From: Phycisphaerales bacterium
GTDB lineage: Bacteria > Planctomycetota > Phycisphaerae > Phycisphaerales > UBA1924
DNA: 64,000 bases
Assembly: GCA_019744815.1 (NCBI GenBank)
Contig: JAIEUA010000010.1
Span: forward strand, 62,001 to 126,000
Direction of reading: 5' to 3'
In this document: positions 56,360-64,000 of the stretch, piece by piece
Numbering within the stretch: position 1 is the stretch's first letter
Layout: every line of letters starts with the position of its first letter
Notes under the pieces: model-generated
The model's database searches: none
What the model saw: only the letters and a program-made list of their open reading frames with translations
What the model was told of the DNA's origin: nothing
Made by a program: the position numbers and the translations under genes

Positions 56360-58570
56360 TCACCCCACCACCACCAGCCCCAGCGTTGTGCCGAACGCCT
56401 TCATCATCCGCCGGTGCAGCAGGCGTTCCTCGGGCTGATCCAGCCGCGGCGAGCGCATCACCCATTCCATCGCGTCGCGCCGGGCGAGGTCGAGCAGCGT
56501 GCGATCGCGGAACAGGTCCGCGACCTTCAGCGGCGTGCGCCCGCTCTGAGCCGCCTTGAAGAAGTCGCCCGAGCCGCGGAGCTCCCAATCACCCTCGGCG
56601 AGGCGGAAGCCGTCGGTCGTGTCGACCAGCAGTTGCAGCCGCCGCTGCGCGTCCGTCGCCTCCGCGGCCTTGCTCGCCGCCAGGTCCGACACCAGCACGC
56701 AGACGCCCGACTTCTTGCCGCGGCCCACGCGTCCGCGCAGCTGGTGGAGCTGGGCCAGCCCGAAGCGCTCGGCCTGCTCGATCACGATGATCGTCGCGTT
56801 GGGCACATCGACGCCGACCTCGACGATCGTGGTGGCGACGAGGCACTGGATCGTGCCGCTGCGGAACTGCTCCATCGTCCGCTGCCGCTCGTCGTGATTC
56901 ATGCGGCCGTGCAGCGGCGCGATCGACAGACCCGCGAGCGGGCCGGCGGAGAGCTCGCGGACGAGATCGCGGACGCTCTTGATGTCGGATTTCGTGATGT
57001 CGGATGTGGGATGTCGGATGTCGGATGTGTCGGATTTCGGATGTCGGCTCTCGGATGGCTTGCCCGCCCCATCCGACATCCCACTTCCGACATCCGACAT
57101 CGGCCCATCCGACATCGAGTCGATCGCCGGCACCACCACAAACGCCTGCTCGCCCTTCTCGAGGCGTTCGCGGACGAAGTCGTAGACCTCGGGGCGCAGG
57201 TCGGTGGTGACCGCACGCGTCTTGGTGGGCTTGCGGCCCGGGGGCAGGCCGCGGATCACACTGACGTCGAGATCGCCGAACACGGTCAAGGCCAGCGTCC
57301 GCGGGATCGGCGTCGCGGTCATGACGAGCACATGCGGCGTGCTCTTCTCGTCGCTCGCCTTCTCCCGCAGCGTCGCCCGCTGGTGCACGCCGAAGCGGTG
57401 CTGCTCGTCGATCACCGCGAGCGCGAGGCTCTTGAACCGCACCTGCTCGGCCAGCAGCGCGTGCGTGCCGATGATGAGATCGACCTTGCCCGAAGCGATG
57501 TCGGCGAGCAGCTGCTCGCTCTGCGTCGAGCCCGTGAGCAGCGCGATCCGCACCCGCGAGCCCTTGAGAATCCCCTCGATCGAATCCAGGTGCTGCTCGG
57601 CGAGCAGTTCCGTCGGCGCCATCAGCGCCGCCTGATGCCCCGCGCCGACCGCCAGCAGCATCGCGTAGAGCGCCACCGCCGTCTTGCCCGAGCCGACATC
57701 GCCCTGGATCAGCCGGTTCGACGGCGTGCGGCTCGCCAGGTCCGGCACGATCTCCGCCAGCGCCTCGTTCTGTGACGCGGTGAGCTCGAACGGGAAGCGC
57801 TCGCGGATGCGTCGGTCGATCTCCGGCGTCGCGGCGAGGGCCGGGGCCTGCAGCTCCAGCCGCAGCCGCGAGCGCTTCAGATGCACCGCGATCTGCAGCA
57901 TGAGCAGTTCGTCGTACGCGAGCCTGCGCAGCGCGTGCTCGGCGTCGCCCTCGTTCTGCGGCCTGTGGATCAGCCGGTACGCGTCGGCCAGCGTCGGCAT
58001 CTCGCGGGCCACCCGCAGGGCATCGGGCAGGTGCTCCTCGACCAAGGGCAGCGCGAGGTCGAGCACCTTGTCGATCGCCTTGTCGATCACCAGCGACTTC
58101 ACCCGCTCGCTCGCTGGGTAGACAGGCCGGATGCGGGCCTGGGTGCTGGGCGGATCGGCGTCCTCGGCGAGCACGTCGAACTTGGGGTTGGACATCTGCA
58201 CGCCGGGCCCGAAGCGTTTCACCGGCCCCTGCACGCGCAGCCGCAGACCGGGGCGGACCTTGTCACGCAGGTACGTCTGATTGAACCACACCAGGTCGAG
58301 GCGCTGGCCCTCGTCGATCAGCACGGCCTCGAACCGCGGCCGCGGCTTCTTCATCACCACCCGCGTCGCCGTGATCTCGCCCCGCGCACAGCCGATGCGA
58401 TCGGGCAAGAGCTCCGCGACCGACGTCTCGGCCTCGATCTTCTCGTGGCGAAGAGGCAAGTGCGCGAGCAGGCGGCCAAGGTTCACCAGCCCCAGCTCGC
58501 GCAGCTGCGCCGCCACCCGCTCGGTGATCCCGGGCACTTCGGCGATGGGCGTGGCGAGAGAGAGTGGCAT
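56360..58570 (-). CDS. recG: ATP-dependent DNA helicase RecG
   Basis: Starting at the ATG at 58570 gives 736 residues. The wedge domain comes first (GITERVAAQLRELGLVNLG), then the helicase core: LIQGDVGSGKTAVA (Walker A), DEQHRFGVHQR (motif II), VMTATPIPRTLAL, and IAPLHGRMNHDERQRTM. The C-terminal motifs are VATTIVEVGVDVPNA and QLHQLRGRVGRG. RecG reverses stalled forks and branch-migrates junctions. Between residues ~483 and ~530 is an extra Ser/Asp-rich segment encoded by a palindromic repeat. The frame is intact, so the protein is probably still functional. Confidence 0.94.
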   Translation of the reverse strand: MPLSLATPIAEVPGITERVAAQLRELGLVNLGRLLAHLPLRHEKIEAETSVAELLPDRIGCARGEITATRVVMKKPRPRFEAVLIDEGQRLDLVWFNQTYLRDKVRPGLRLRVQGPVKRFGPGVQMSNPKFDVLAEDADPPSTQARIRPVYPASERVKSLVIDKAIDKVLDLALPLVEEHLPDALRVAREMPTLADAYRLIHRPQNEGDAEHALRRLAYDELLMLQIAVHLKRSRLRLELQAPALAATPEIDRRIRERFPFELTASQNEALAEIVPDLASRTPSNRLIQGDVGSGKTAVALYAMLLAVGAGHQAALMAPTELLAEQHLDSIEGILKGSRVRIALLTGSTQSEQLLADIASGKVDLIIGTHALLAEQVRFKSLALAVIDEQHRFGVHQRATLREKASDEKSTPHVLVMTATPIPRTLALTVFGDLDVSVIRGLPPGRKPTKTRAVTTDLRPEVYDFVRERLEKGEQAFVVVPAIDSMSDGPMSDVGSGMSDGAGKPSESRHPKSDTSDIRHPTSDITKSDIKSVRDLVRELSAGPLAGLSIAPLHGRMNHDERQRTMEQFRSGTIQCLVATTIVEVGVDVPNATIIVIEQAERFGLAQLHQLRGRVGRGKKSGVCVLVSDLAASKAAEATDAQRRLQLLVDTTDGFRLAEGDWELRGSGDFFKAAQSGRTPLKVADLFRDRTLLDLARRDAMEWVMRSPRLDQPEERLLHRRMMKAFGTTLGLVVVG
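56980..57120. repeat. palindromic GTCGGAT-unit element inside recG
   Basis: Short units GATGTCGGAT/ATCCGACATC are repeated in opposite orientations on either side of a GC-rich centre. The arm at 56996-57020 is the reverse complement of 57071-57095 with one mismatch. The element keeps the recG frame and encodes a ~46-residue Ser/Asp-rich insert in a linker of the helicase domain. Confidence 0.85.
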
Positions 58571-58696
58571 GCAAAAGGGCAGGCGAAAAAAGGCAGGAAG
58601 AAGCCGAGACCAACGCGGGCGCGTGCCGCAGACGGTACCCGGCTTCCCCGGCGTCTGCCCAGTCACGGGCGTCCGGCGCACCCCCGTTTTCCGCAA

Positions 58697-58731
58697 GGCC
58701 CCAACCCTGTGCGCGGGAGTTGGGGCCTTAC
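58697..58731. repeat. inverted repeat between recG and kdsA
   Basis: AAGGCCCCAAC (58697-58707) pairs with GTTGGGGCCTT (58721-58731), 11 perfect pairs with a 13-base loop. It lies between divergent genes, 69 bp before kdsA. It could be an operator, a leader hairpin or a repeat; there is no following T-run. Confidence 0.6.
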
Positions 58732-58799
58732 GCTCGGCGCGGCCAGCACCGCCGGGCCGGCGTGTTCCTCCGACGTTCCAGCTCTTCCTACCCTCCGCC

Positions 58800-59645
58800 A
58801 TGTCCCGACTGTGCCGCGTGAAGAACATCGAGATCGGTGCCGGACGCCCGCTGGCGGTGATCGCCGGGCCGTGCGTGATCGAGTCGCGTGAGATGGGCCT
58901 GGCGATCGGGCGCACGCTGCGTGACGCGTGCCGCGAGCTAGGCCTGGCGTACATCTTCAAGGCCTCGTTCGACAAGGCCAATCGCTCCAGCATCGCCTCG
59001 CCCCGCGGGCCGGGGCTGGAAACCGGCGTGGAGTGGATCGCGTCGATCGCGGCGGAACTGGGCGTGCCCTGCACCACCGACATCCACGAGCCCTCCCAGG
59101 CCGAGCCCGCGGCACGCCGCATCGACCTTCTGCAGATCCCCGCGTTCCTCTGCCGCCAGACCGATCTCCTGGTCGCCGCCGGCCGAGCCGCCGCGACCCA
59201 CGGGCGTGCGGTGAACGTCAAGAAGGGCCAGTTCCTCAGCCCCGGCGAGATGTCCGGCCCGGTGCGGAAGCTGACCGAGACGAGTTGCCACAACGTGATG
59301 CTCACCGAGCGGGGCACGTTCTTCGGCTACGGCCGCCTGGTGAACGACTTCCTGGGCCTGGGCGATCTGATGGAGCTCAAGGGCAAGGGCGTGGAGGCGC
59401 CGCCCCCGGTGTGCTTCGACTGCACCCACAGCACGCAGCTGCCCGGCGCGGGCGAACAGACCGGCGGCCGCCCCGATCGCGCGCCGCTGCTGGCCCGGGC
59501 CGCCGTCGCGGCCGGCGTGCACGCGGTGTTCATCGAGTGCCACCCCGAGCCCGCCAAGGCGCTGAGCGATGCCAGCACCATGCTGCCCCTGGCCGGGGTC
59601 CCCGCGCTGCTGAAGCAGCTCGCCGCCATCCGGGCCGCGGGCTGA
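58800..59645 (+). CDS. kdsA: 3-deoxy-8-phosphooctulonate synthase (KDO-8-P synthase)
   Basis: This 281-residue protein from the ATG at 58800 has the KdsA signature tracts: IAGPCVIESREMGLAIG, FKASFDKANRSS, TTDIHEPSQAE, the LLQIPAFLCRQTDLL segment, VNVKKGQFLSPGEM and FDCTHSTQLPG, with AVFIECHPEPAKALSD near the end. It condenses arabinose-5-phosphate with phosphoenolpyruvate to give KDO-8-P for lipopolysaccharide. Its presence supports an LPS-bearing outer membrane. Confidence 0.94.
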   Translation: MSRLCRVKNIEIGAGRPLAVIAGPCVIESREMGLAIGRTLRDACRELGLAYIFKASFDKANRSSIASPRGPGLETGVEWIASIAAELGVPCTTDIHEPSQAEPAARRIDLLQIPAFLCRQTDLLVAAGRAAATHGRAVNVKKGQFLSPGEMSGPVRKLTETSCHNVMLTERGTFFGYGRLVNDFLGLGDLMELKGKGVEAPPPVCFDCTHSTQLPGAGEQTGGRPDRAPLLARAAVAAGVHAVFIECHPEPAKALSDASTMLPLAGVPALLKQLAAIRAAG

Positions 59646-59737
59646 CCGGCGGCCGAGCCACCCGTGGCCTCCTCAAACGCTTTCCACTCCTAAACTCCAC
59701 CGAGGAAGGCTCCCCCGTCGCACGACGCGGAACGACG

Positions 59738-60499
59738 ATGACCGACGACCCCAACGAAGCCCCGCTGCCGATCGAACCGACACCCGTGCCCCGCACCCGC
59801 GAGGACCAGCGGTTCACGTACGAGCGTCGCATCATCGCCCTCAAGCGGCGGCTGATCCGCGAGGCGAGCATCGCGATCACGATGCTGGACGCGTCGGTGG
59901 AGGCCCTGTTCAAGCAGGACATCGACGCCGCCCGCGCCGTCCGCCGCGAGGACGACCGCATCGACGCCGAGGAAGTCGCGATCGAGCAGGAGTGCTACGA
60001 GATCCTCGCGCTGCACCACCTCTTCGCCCGCGACTTCCGGGCCATCACCTTCGTGCTCAAGGTGAACTCCGACATCGAACGCGTCGGCGACCACGCCAGC
60101 TCGATCGCCAAGGTCGCCTCCAAGATCGCTCAGAACGCCCCGGTCACGCCCCAGTGGCCCACCTCGCTGCTCGAACTGGGCCAGCGCGTGCCGATGATGT
60201 GCCACCAGTTGCTGCGTGCCGTGCTCGACGAGGACGTCGCGGGTGCGCAGGCCCTGGTCGCCAGCGACGAGATCATCGACCAGCTCGACCGCAAGCTCTT
60301 CGAAGAGATCCAGGACTTCATCCGCGCCGAGGGCAACACCGACGCCGCCCTCTCGACCGGCATGTACATGTACCGCCTCGGCCGCGAGCTCGAACGCGTC
60401 GGTGACCTCATGACCAACATCGCCGAGGACATCGTGTACCTGGCCACCGGCACGATCGTGCGGCATAAGGAAAAGCGAAGGCTCCGCACCGGCGCGTAA
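59738..60499 (+). CDS. phoU: PhoU-like phosphate regulator
   Basis: This 253-residue all-helical protein has two PhoU repeats: LDASVEALFKQDIDAARAVR with FVLKVNSDIERVGDHASSIA, and LDEDVAGAQALVASDEIIDQ with YRLGRELERVGDLMTNIAED. Both ExxGD metal-binding motifs (DIERVGD, ELERVGD) are intact. PhoU restrains phosphate uptake and signalling. No pst or phoB/R gene lies in the window, so the partner system is elsewhere. The start is the ATG at 59738. Confidence 0.9.
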   Translation: MTDDPNEAPLPIEPTPVPRTREDQRFTYERRIIALKRRLIREASIAITMLDASVEALFKQDIDAARAVRREDDRIDAEEVAIEQECYEILALHHLFARDFRAITFVLKVNSDIERVGDHASSIAKVASKIAQNAPVTPQWPTSLLELGQRVPMMCHQLLRAVLDEDVAGAQALVASDEIIDQLDRKLFEEIQDFIRAEGNTDAALSTGMYMYRLGRELERVGDLMTNIAEDIVYLATGTIVRHKEKRRLRTGA

Positions 60500-60569
60500 A
60501 CGCCCACGAACGCCGCAGGCCACTCCCTTCTCGAACATCCCCCACCGCAGCTTCGTATTCTGAAGCCGC

Positions 60570-61877
60570 ATGGGTATTGCATCACTGATCCTGATCGCAG
60601 CCGCAATCGCCGCCGTCGCGATGGCGCTGGCCTCCGTGATCTGCTTCCGCGGCCGCGCGATCGCCGGGACGCGCCTTTGCCGCAAGTGCTCCTTCGACCT
60701 GCACGGCATCACAACCACCTGCCCCGAGTGCGGCAGCGACATCTCCTCGCCCCAAGCCATCCGCCCCGCCCGCCGACGCCGCAAGAAACTCGCCCTGTCG
60801 CTCGCCATCGTCGCCGTCCTCATGGCGAGCATCGCCACCGCATTCGGCGCCGCCGCCGCGCTCAAGAACGGCGCCAATCCCTACAAGCCGCTCTGGCTCT
60901 TGCTGATCGAGTCCCGACAGCCGACGCCCTCGGGCTCCGCCGCGATCCGCGAAATACGCAAGCGGGACGCCTCCGGCACCCTCAGTCAATCCGCACGCCA
61001 TCGCATCCTTGACGCCGCCCTCGCCGCAAGGCGTGACGAGTCCACCAAATTCAACCCGCTCTGGGCGGACCTGATCGCGACCCACCGCGAGCTCGGCAAG
61101 GTCTCCGACGCCGATTGGATCGAGTTCGTCAAACGCGGCACCCGAATCGAACCCTTCGTCAAACCCAAGTTCCGATCCGGAACTTCCATGCCTTTCTCCA
61201 TCAACTACAGCGGTCCGGAGTTGCCGACCGGCGGCAAGATGCGCATCCCGATTGAATACACAATCGAGTCCGTAGCGATCGGAGGCGTGGACATCGGGAA
61301 CGACTATTTCCATTCGGGAGACGCGCTCATCAGCAGCACCGGCGGCGGTCGCATCACATGGCAGATCACCCCGAAGCTTGCGCCGGGTCCGACCTCCGCA
61401 GACTTCCGCGTTTCCGTCAGGCTCCTGAACGCCCCTAAAGGTCACGAGATTGCGACTTGGACAATCACAAAGACACAACGCGTGGTGGTCGCGCAACCGG
61501 ATGAGGTGATCGTGCCGACCAGGCGAGAGCCCGAACTCGCGGCGACAATCCAATCATTACTGTCCGCGAAGGGCCAGGGCGGCATGCTCATGCTCAGCTG
61601 TCAGAGTCCTCCACGTTCGCTGGCCTTTGAGGTGTTCGCTCGCTATCCAAACCCGAAAGACACCACATCGGGCTCGGCGACAATGTCGCTTGGATACGTC
61701 TATTTCTCGAGAGGCGAACAATCCTCGTGCGGGCTTTCGATTTTCTCCGTGCCGCGGGAGGCCGCAACTGTTGACCTGGTGTTGCGGCCAAGCGCCACCG
61801 CCGCCGAAACCAGCACGGCGACCGACGCATATTGGAGCGGCGAAGATTTAGTCCTCACATCGGTGCCAATGCGCTAG
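60570..61877 (+). CDS. membrane protein with zinc ribbon, planctomycete type
   Basis: This 435-residue protein begins with a membrane helix (IASLILIAAAIAAVAMALAS). A zinc ribbon CRKCSFDLHGITTTCPECG follows, then a second membrane helix (LALSLAIVAVLMASIATAFG). A ~330-residue extracytoplasmic part is rich in beta-strand-like sequence. The CRKC.YDL.G...CPECG element is a recurring marker in Phycisphaerae proteins. Function unknown. It is followed by a strong terminator. Confidence 0.75.
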   Translation: MGIASLILIAAAIAAVAMALASVICFRGRAIAGTRLCRKCSFDLHGITTTCPECGSDISSPQAIRPARRRRKKLALSLAIVAVLMASIATAFGAAAALKNGANPYKPLWLLLIESRQPTPSGSAAIREIRKRDASGTLSQSARHRILDAALAARRDESTKFNPLWADLIATHRELGKVSDADWIEFVKRGTRIEPFVKPKFRSGTSMPFSINYSGPELPTGGKMRIPIEYTIESVAIGGVDIGNDYFHSGDALISSTGGGRITWQITPKLAPGPTSADFRVSVRLLNAPKGHEIATWTITKTQRVVVAQPDEVIVPTRREPELAATIQSLLSAKGQGGMLMLSCQSPPRSLAFEVFARYPNPKDTTSGSATMSLGYVYFSRGEQSSCGLSIFSVPREAATVDLVLRPSATAAETSTATDAYWSGEDLVLTSVPMR

Positions 61878-61932
61878 TCCAGGTCGCCGCGCGAGCGAGG
61901 AGACAAACCTTTGAAGCCGTGGCCTCAAACAA

Positions 61933-61960
61933 AACGGCGGCGTCTCTCGACGCCGCCGTT
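61933..61960. terminator. bidirectional intrinsic terminator
   Basis: A 12-bp perfect stem (AACGGCGGCGTC with GACGCCGCCGTT) has a TCTC loop, A-rich on the left and T-rich on the right. It sits between two convergent genes and can end transcripts from both. Confidence 0.88.
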
Positions 61961-61984
61961 GTTCTTGCTGCATGATTCAGAGAC

Positions 61985-64000
61985 TCAGTTATCCTGCGAC
62001 AAGATAATCACTGTGTACGGCCCGATGCCCACGTTGCCGTTGTAGCTCAGGCCGTCCTTGGCGCCCGCGTTCGCGGTGGTGTCGTTGCTGGCGGTGTTCC
62101 CGAAGTCGGCGCTGTAGCCGTTCCAGTCGCTGTTGAAGCGGACCCGCCACGTGCCGCCGCGGGGGAAGCCGATGTTGTAGCTGGCGTAGCTGGTGTTGGC
62201 GAAGTTGGCGACGACGACCACATCGTCCTTGGCCCCGCCGTTCTGCCAGCGGTGGAAGGCGATGACCTTGTTGGTGTCGTTGATGTGGAAGACGTTGATG
62301 TTGTTGCCGCGCAGGCCTCGGGTGGTGTCGAACCAGTTGCGGCGGAGGCGGATCATGTCGCGGTACATCGTCTGGATGCCGGCGTACGTCGTGGCCTTCG
62401 TCCAGTCGACCGGGTCGGTGTCCGCGAAGAAGCCGTCCTCGAGGACCTCCTGCCCCTGGAACATCATCGGGATGCCCGGCGCGGTGAAGACCATGCCGGC
62501 GCCGAGCGTGGAACGCTTCTTGCTGAACCACGAGCCCGCGTTGCCGGGCCAGATCTCCTCGGGCACGCGGGAGTGTCCGTTGGCCACCTCGTCGTGGCTC
62601 TCGGTGTAGATCACCCGCTGGGTCTGGCTGCCGTTGTAATTGTGCGTCAGGGCGTCGCGCACCGCGAACATGTTGCGGCCCGCATCGCTGGAGTTGATCA
62701 CCGCGTCGCGGATCGGGTGCACGAACTGGGCGTCCCACTGGCTGTCAAAGCCCGCGCCGCCCGCGCCCGTCGTCTTGGTGATGTAGTCGTTGTTCTGCAG
62801 GTCCTCCGCGATCGAGATGCGGCCCGCGTACTGGGCGTCGATCTCGTTGTTGCAGTACTGCATCAGGCTCCAGCCGTCGGGGATGTCCGTGCCGACGCCG
62901 TTGTTGGTGTTGCGGATGTTGACCGTCGAGTCCCAGCGCAGGCCGTCGACGCGGTACTCCTGCAGCCACGACATCACGCTGTCGCGGATGAACGTGCGGA
63001 CCTCGCCGCGGCCGTAGTCCGGGCGCGTGTCGCCCCACGGCGTGCTCGATCGATAATCCTGATAAAAGTAAATGCCGCCCTTGTTGTTCTGCTGCCAGTT
63101 GTCGAACTGCCACATGCCCAGGTCGCTGGGGCCGTAGTGGTTGTGCACGACGTCCTGGATGACCGCGATGCCCCGCTGGTGGCAGGCGTTGACGAACGAC
63201 TTGTAGCCCGCCATCCCGCCGTAGATCGACTCGATCGCGTCCGGATCGGAGGGGTTGTAGCCCCAGGAGAAGTCGCCCGCGAACTCGTTGACGGGCAGCA
63301 CCTCGACCGCGTTGATGCCCAGGGCCTGCAGCTGGTCCAGCTTGGTGATCGCGGTCGCGAACGAGCCGGGGTTCCCGCCCGCGGTGTCGTTGAACGTGCC
63401 GATGTGCATCTCGTACACGACCATTTCGTTCCAGTTGGGCGGCGTGAACGTGGTCTTGGGCTTGCCCGTCACCGACACATCATCGAGCGCAATGCCGTCA
63501 CTGGGGATCGGCGAATTGTCGTACTGCTGCCAGCGGATCTTGAAGCTTGAACCCGGCGTGTAGCCCGCCGCCATCGCGCTCTGCGAGAGGTTGATCGTCT
63601 CGGTCACAAACGTGGACCCGATCGCGGGGAAGCCGTTGACCTTGGTCCAGTTGGTGCCGTCGTTGGAGATGTACACGCCGTCCTGGGTCTGCGTCTCATC
63701 GCCGATGTTGCGGATCTTGTACGTGAGCGACAGCTCGTCGTACGAGGCGCAGTTGAGCGTCAGCGTGAGCTGACTGGTCTCGTACGTGCCGCTGACCGAG
63801 GTATCGAAGATCACGCCCTTGGTTCCCGCGGCCTTGTACCCAGTCGAGAACTGGATCCGCCACGGCCCCGCACCCGACGTGGCCCACCACGCGCCGAAGG
63901 CGCCGGACTCAAAGCCGTCGGTGAAGAGCGTGGTGGTCGCGCCGTAGTCGGACCAGGCGTACGTGTTGGAGCGGATGACCGAATTGCCCGCGCTGTTCAC
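61985..64000 (-). CDS. GH13 alpha-amylase/branching-enzyme-like protein (N-terminus outside the window)
   Basis: The frame is open through the right edge; at least 671 residues are visible. The GH13 barrel starts around PPNWNEMVVYEMHIGTF. It shows VIQDVVHNHYG, DGLRWDSTV (nucleophile Asp at 62930-62932), ISIAEDLQN (acid/base Glu) and TESHDEVANG (third acid). A C-terminal beta-domain ends the protein. The sequence is closest in feel to 1,4-alpha-glucan branching or glycosyltrehalose-type enzymes. A ~155-residue beta-rich domain (about 63461-63935) interrupts the usual link between the N-terminal CBM48-like domain and the barrel. Confidence 0.87.
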   Translation of the reverse strand: MNSAGNSVIRSNTYAWSDYGATTTLFTDGFESGAFGAWWATSGAGPWRIQFSTGYKAAGTKGVIFDTSVSGTYETSQLTLTLNCASYDELSLTYKIRNIGDETQTQDGVYISNDGTNWTKVNGFPAIGSTFVTETINLSQSAMAAGYTPGSSFKIRWQQYDNSPIPSDGIALDDVSVTGKPKTTFTPPNWNEMVVYEMHIGTFNDTAGGNPGSFATAITKLDQLQALGINAVEVLPVNEFAGDFSWGYNPSDPDAIESIYGGMAGYKSFVNACHQRGIAVIQDVVHNHYGPSDLGMWQFDNWQQNNKGGIYFYQDYRSSTPWGDTRPDYGRGEVRTFIRDSVMSWLQEYRVDGLRWDSTVNIRNTNNGVGTDIPDGWSLMQYCNNEIDAQYAGRISIAEDLQNNDYITKTTGAGGAGFDSQWDAQFVHPIRDAVINSSDAGRNMFAVRDALTHNYNGSQTQRVIYTESHDEVANGHSRVPEEIWPGNAGSWFSKKRSTLGAGMVFTAPGIPMMFQGQEVLEDGFFADTDPVDWTKATTYAGIQTMYRDMIRLRRNWFDTTRGLRGNNINVFHINDTNKVIAFHRWQNGGAKDDVVVVANFANTSYASYNIGFPRGGTWRVRFNSDWNGYSADFGNTASNDTTANAGAKDGLSYNGNVGIGPYTVIILSQDN
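63461..63935 (-). other. jelly-roll-like domain inserted in the GH13 protein
   Basis: It starts DGFESGAFGAWWATSGAGPW, includes LNCASYDELSLTYKIRNIGD and VYISNDGTNWTKVNGFP, and ends with GIALDDVSVTG. This is the pattern of MAM-like or carbohydrate-binding beta-sandwich modules. On either side lie SNTYAWSD and TPPNWNEMVVYEMHIGTF, which are adjacent in ordinary branching-enzyme relatives. Confidence 0.65.

Overview
The window looks like a chromosomal segment of a GC-rich planctomycete, most likely class Phycisphaerae. The supporting signs are a membrane protein with the CxxC...CPECG zinc ribbon typical of that group, two pairs of ECF-type sigma factor plus Ser/Thr kinase, and repeated CCGCGGAG/CCACGGAG palindromes between genes. 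The assignment is an inference from gene content.

Region 1 (1-16786, all minus strand) is a BREX phage-defence operon. In transcription order it reads: small ORF, brxE-like, brxA, brxB, brxC, pglX N-terminal (methyltransferase) gene, pglX C-terminal (specificity) gene C1, a second frameshifted C-terminal cassette C2, pglZ, and brxL cut by the window edge. PglX is split into an M-like and an S-like protein. The S-like part is duplicated: a 1016-bp block is identical between copies (4270-5285 and 6470-7485), while the putative target-recognition halves differ. This is the layout expected of a specificity-switching locus. The brxE plus brxL combination is also unusual.

Region 2 (17020-21440) holds an HNH endonuclease remnant and a tightly overlapping cassette of ParB-like DNA methyltransferase, terminase small-subunit-like protein and terminase large subunit. 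No other phage genes are seen.

Region 3 (22170-28744) is an RNA repair and surveillance locus: rtcR divergent from ro60 (TROVE/Ro60), four tandem Y-RNA-like non-coding RNAs, rtcB and rtcA. A match to the sigma-54 promoter consensus precedes ro60. Two of the Y RNAs contain circularly permuted tRNA-like modules: T-arm, closed acceptor stem, then D-arm.

Region 4 (29732-44094) contains a sigma factor/TPR-kinase pair, an exported cysteine hydrolase, a Tat-exported amidohydrolase, an outer-membrane beta-barrel, DoxX, DUF1275 and MFS membrane proteins, an XRE regulator with an overlapping partner, and DUF1444, DUF971 and alpha/beta-hydrolase genes.

Region 5 (44091-53909) starts with pyrF and a pair of REP-like hairpins. 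It continues with a complete reductive pyrimidine-degradation cluster: preT, preA, beta-ureidopropionase, dihydropyrimidinase, semialdehyde dehydrogenase and class III aminotransferase. Four consecutive spacers in this cluster each carry a long inverted repeat made of the same short units.

Region 6 (53863-64000) has a second kinase/sigma pair, recG with an in-frame palindromic insertion, kdsA, a phoU-like gene, the zinc-ribbon membrane protein, a bidirectional terminator, and a GH13 enzyme cut by the right edge with an extra beta-rich domain spliced in before its barrel.
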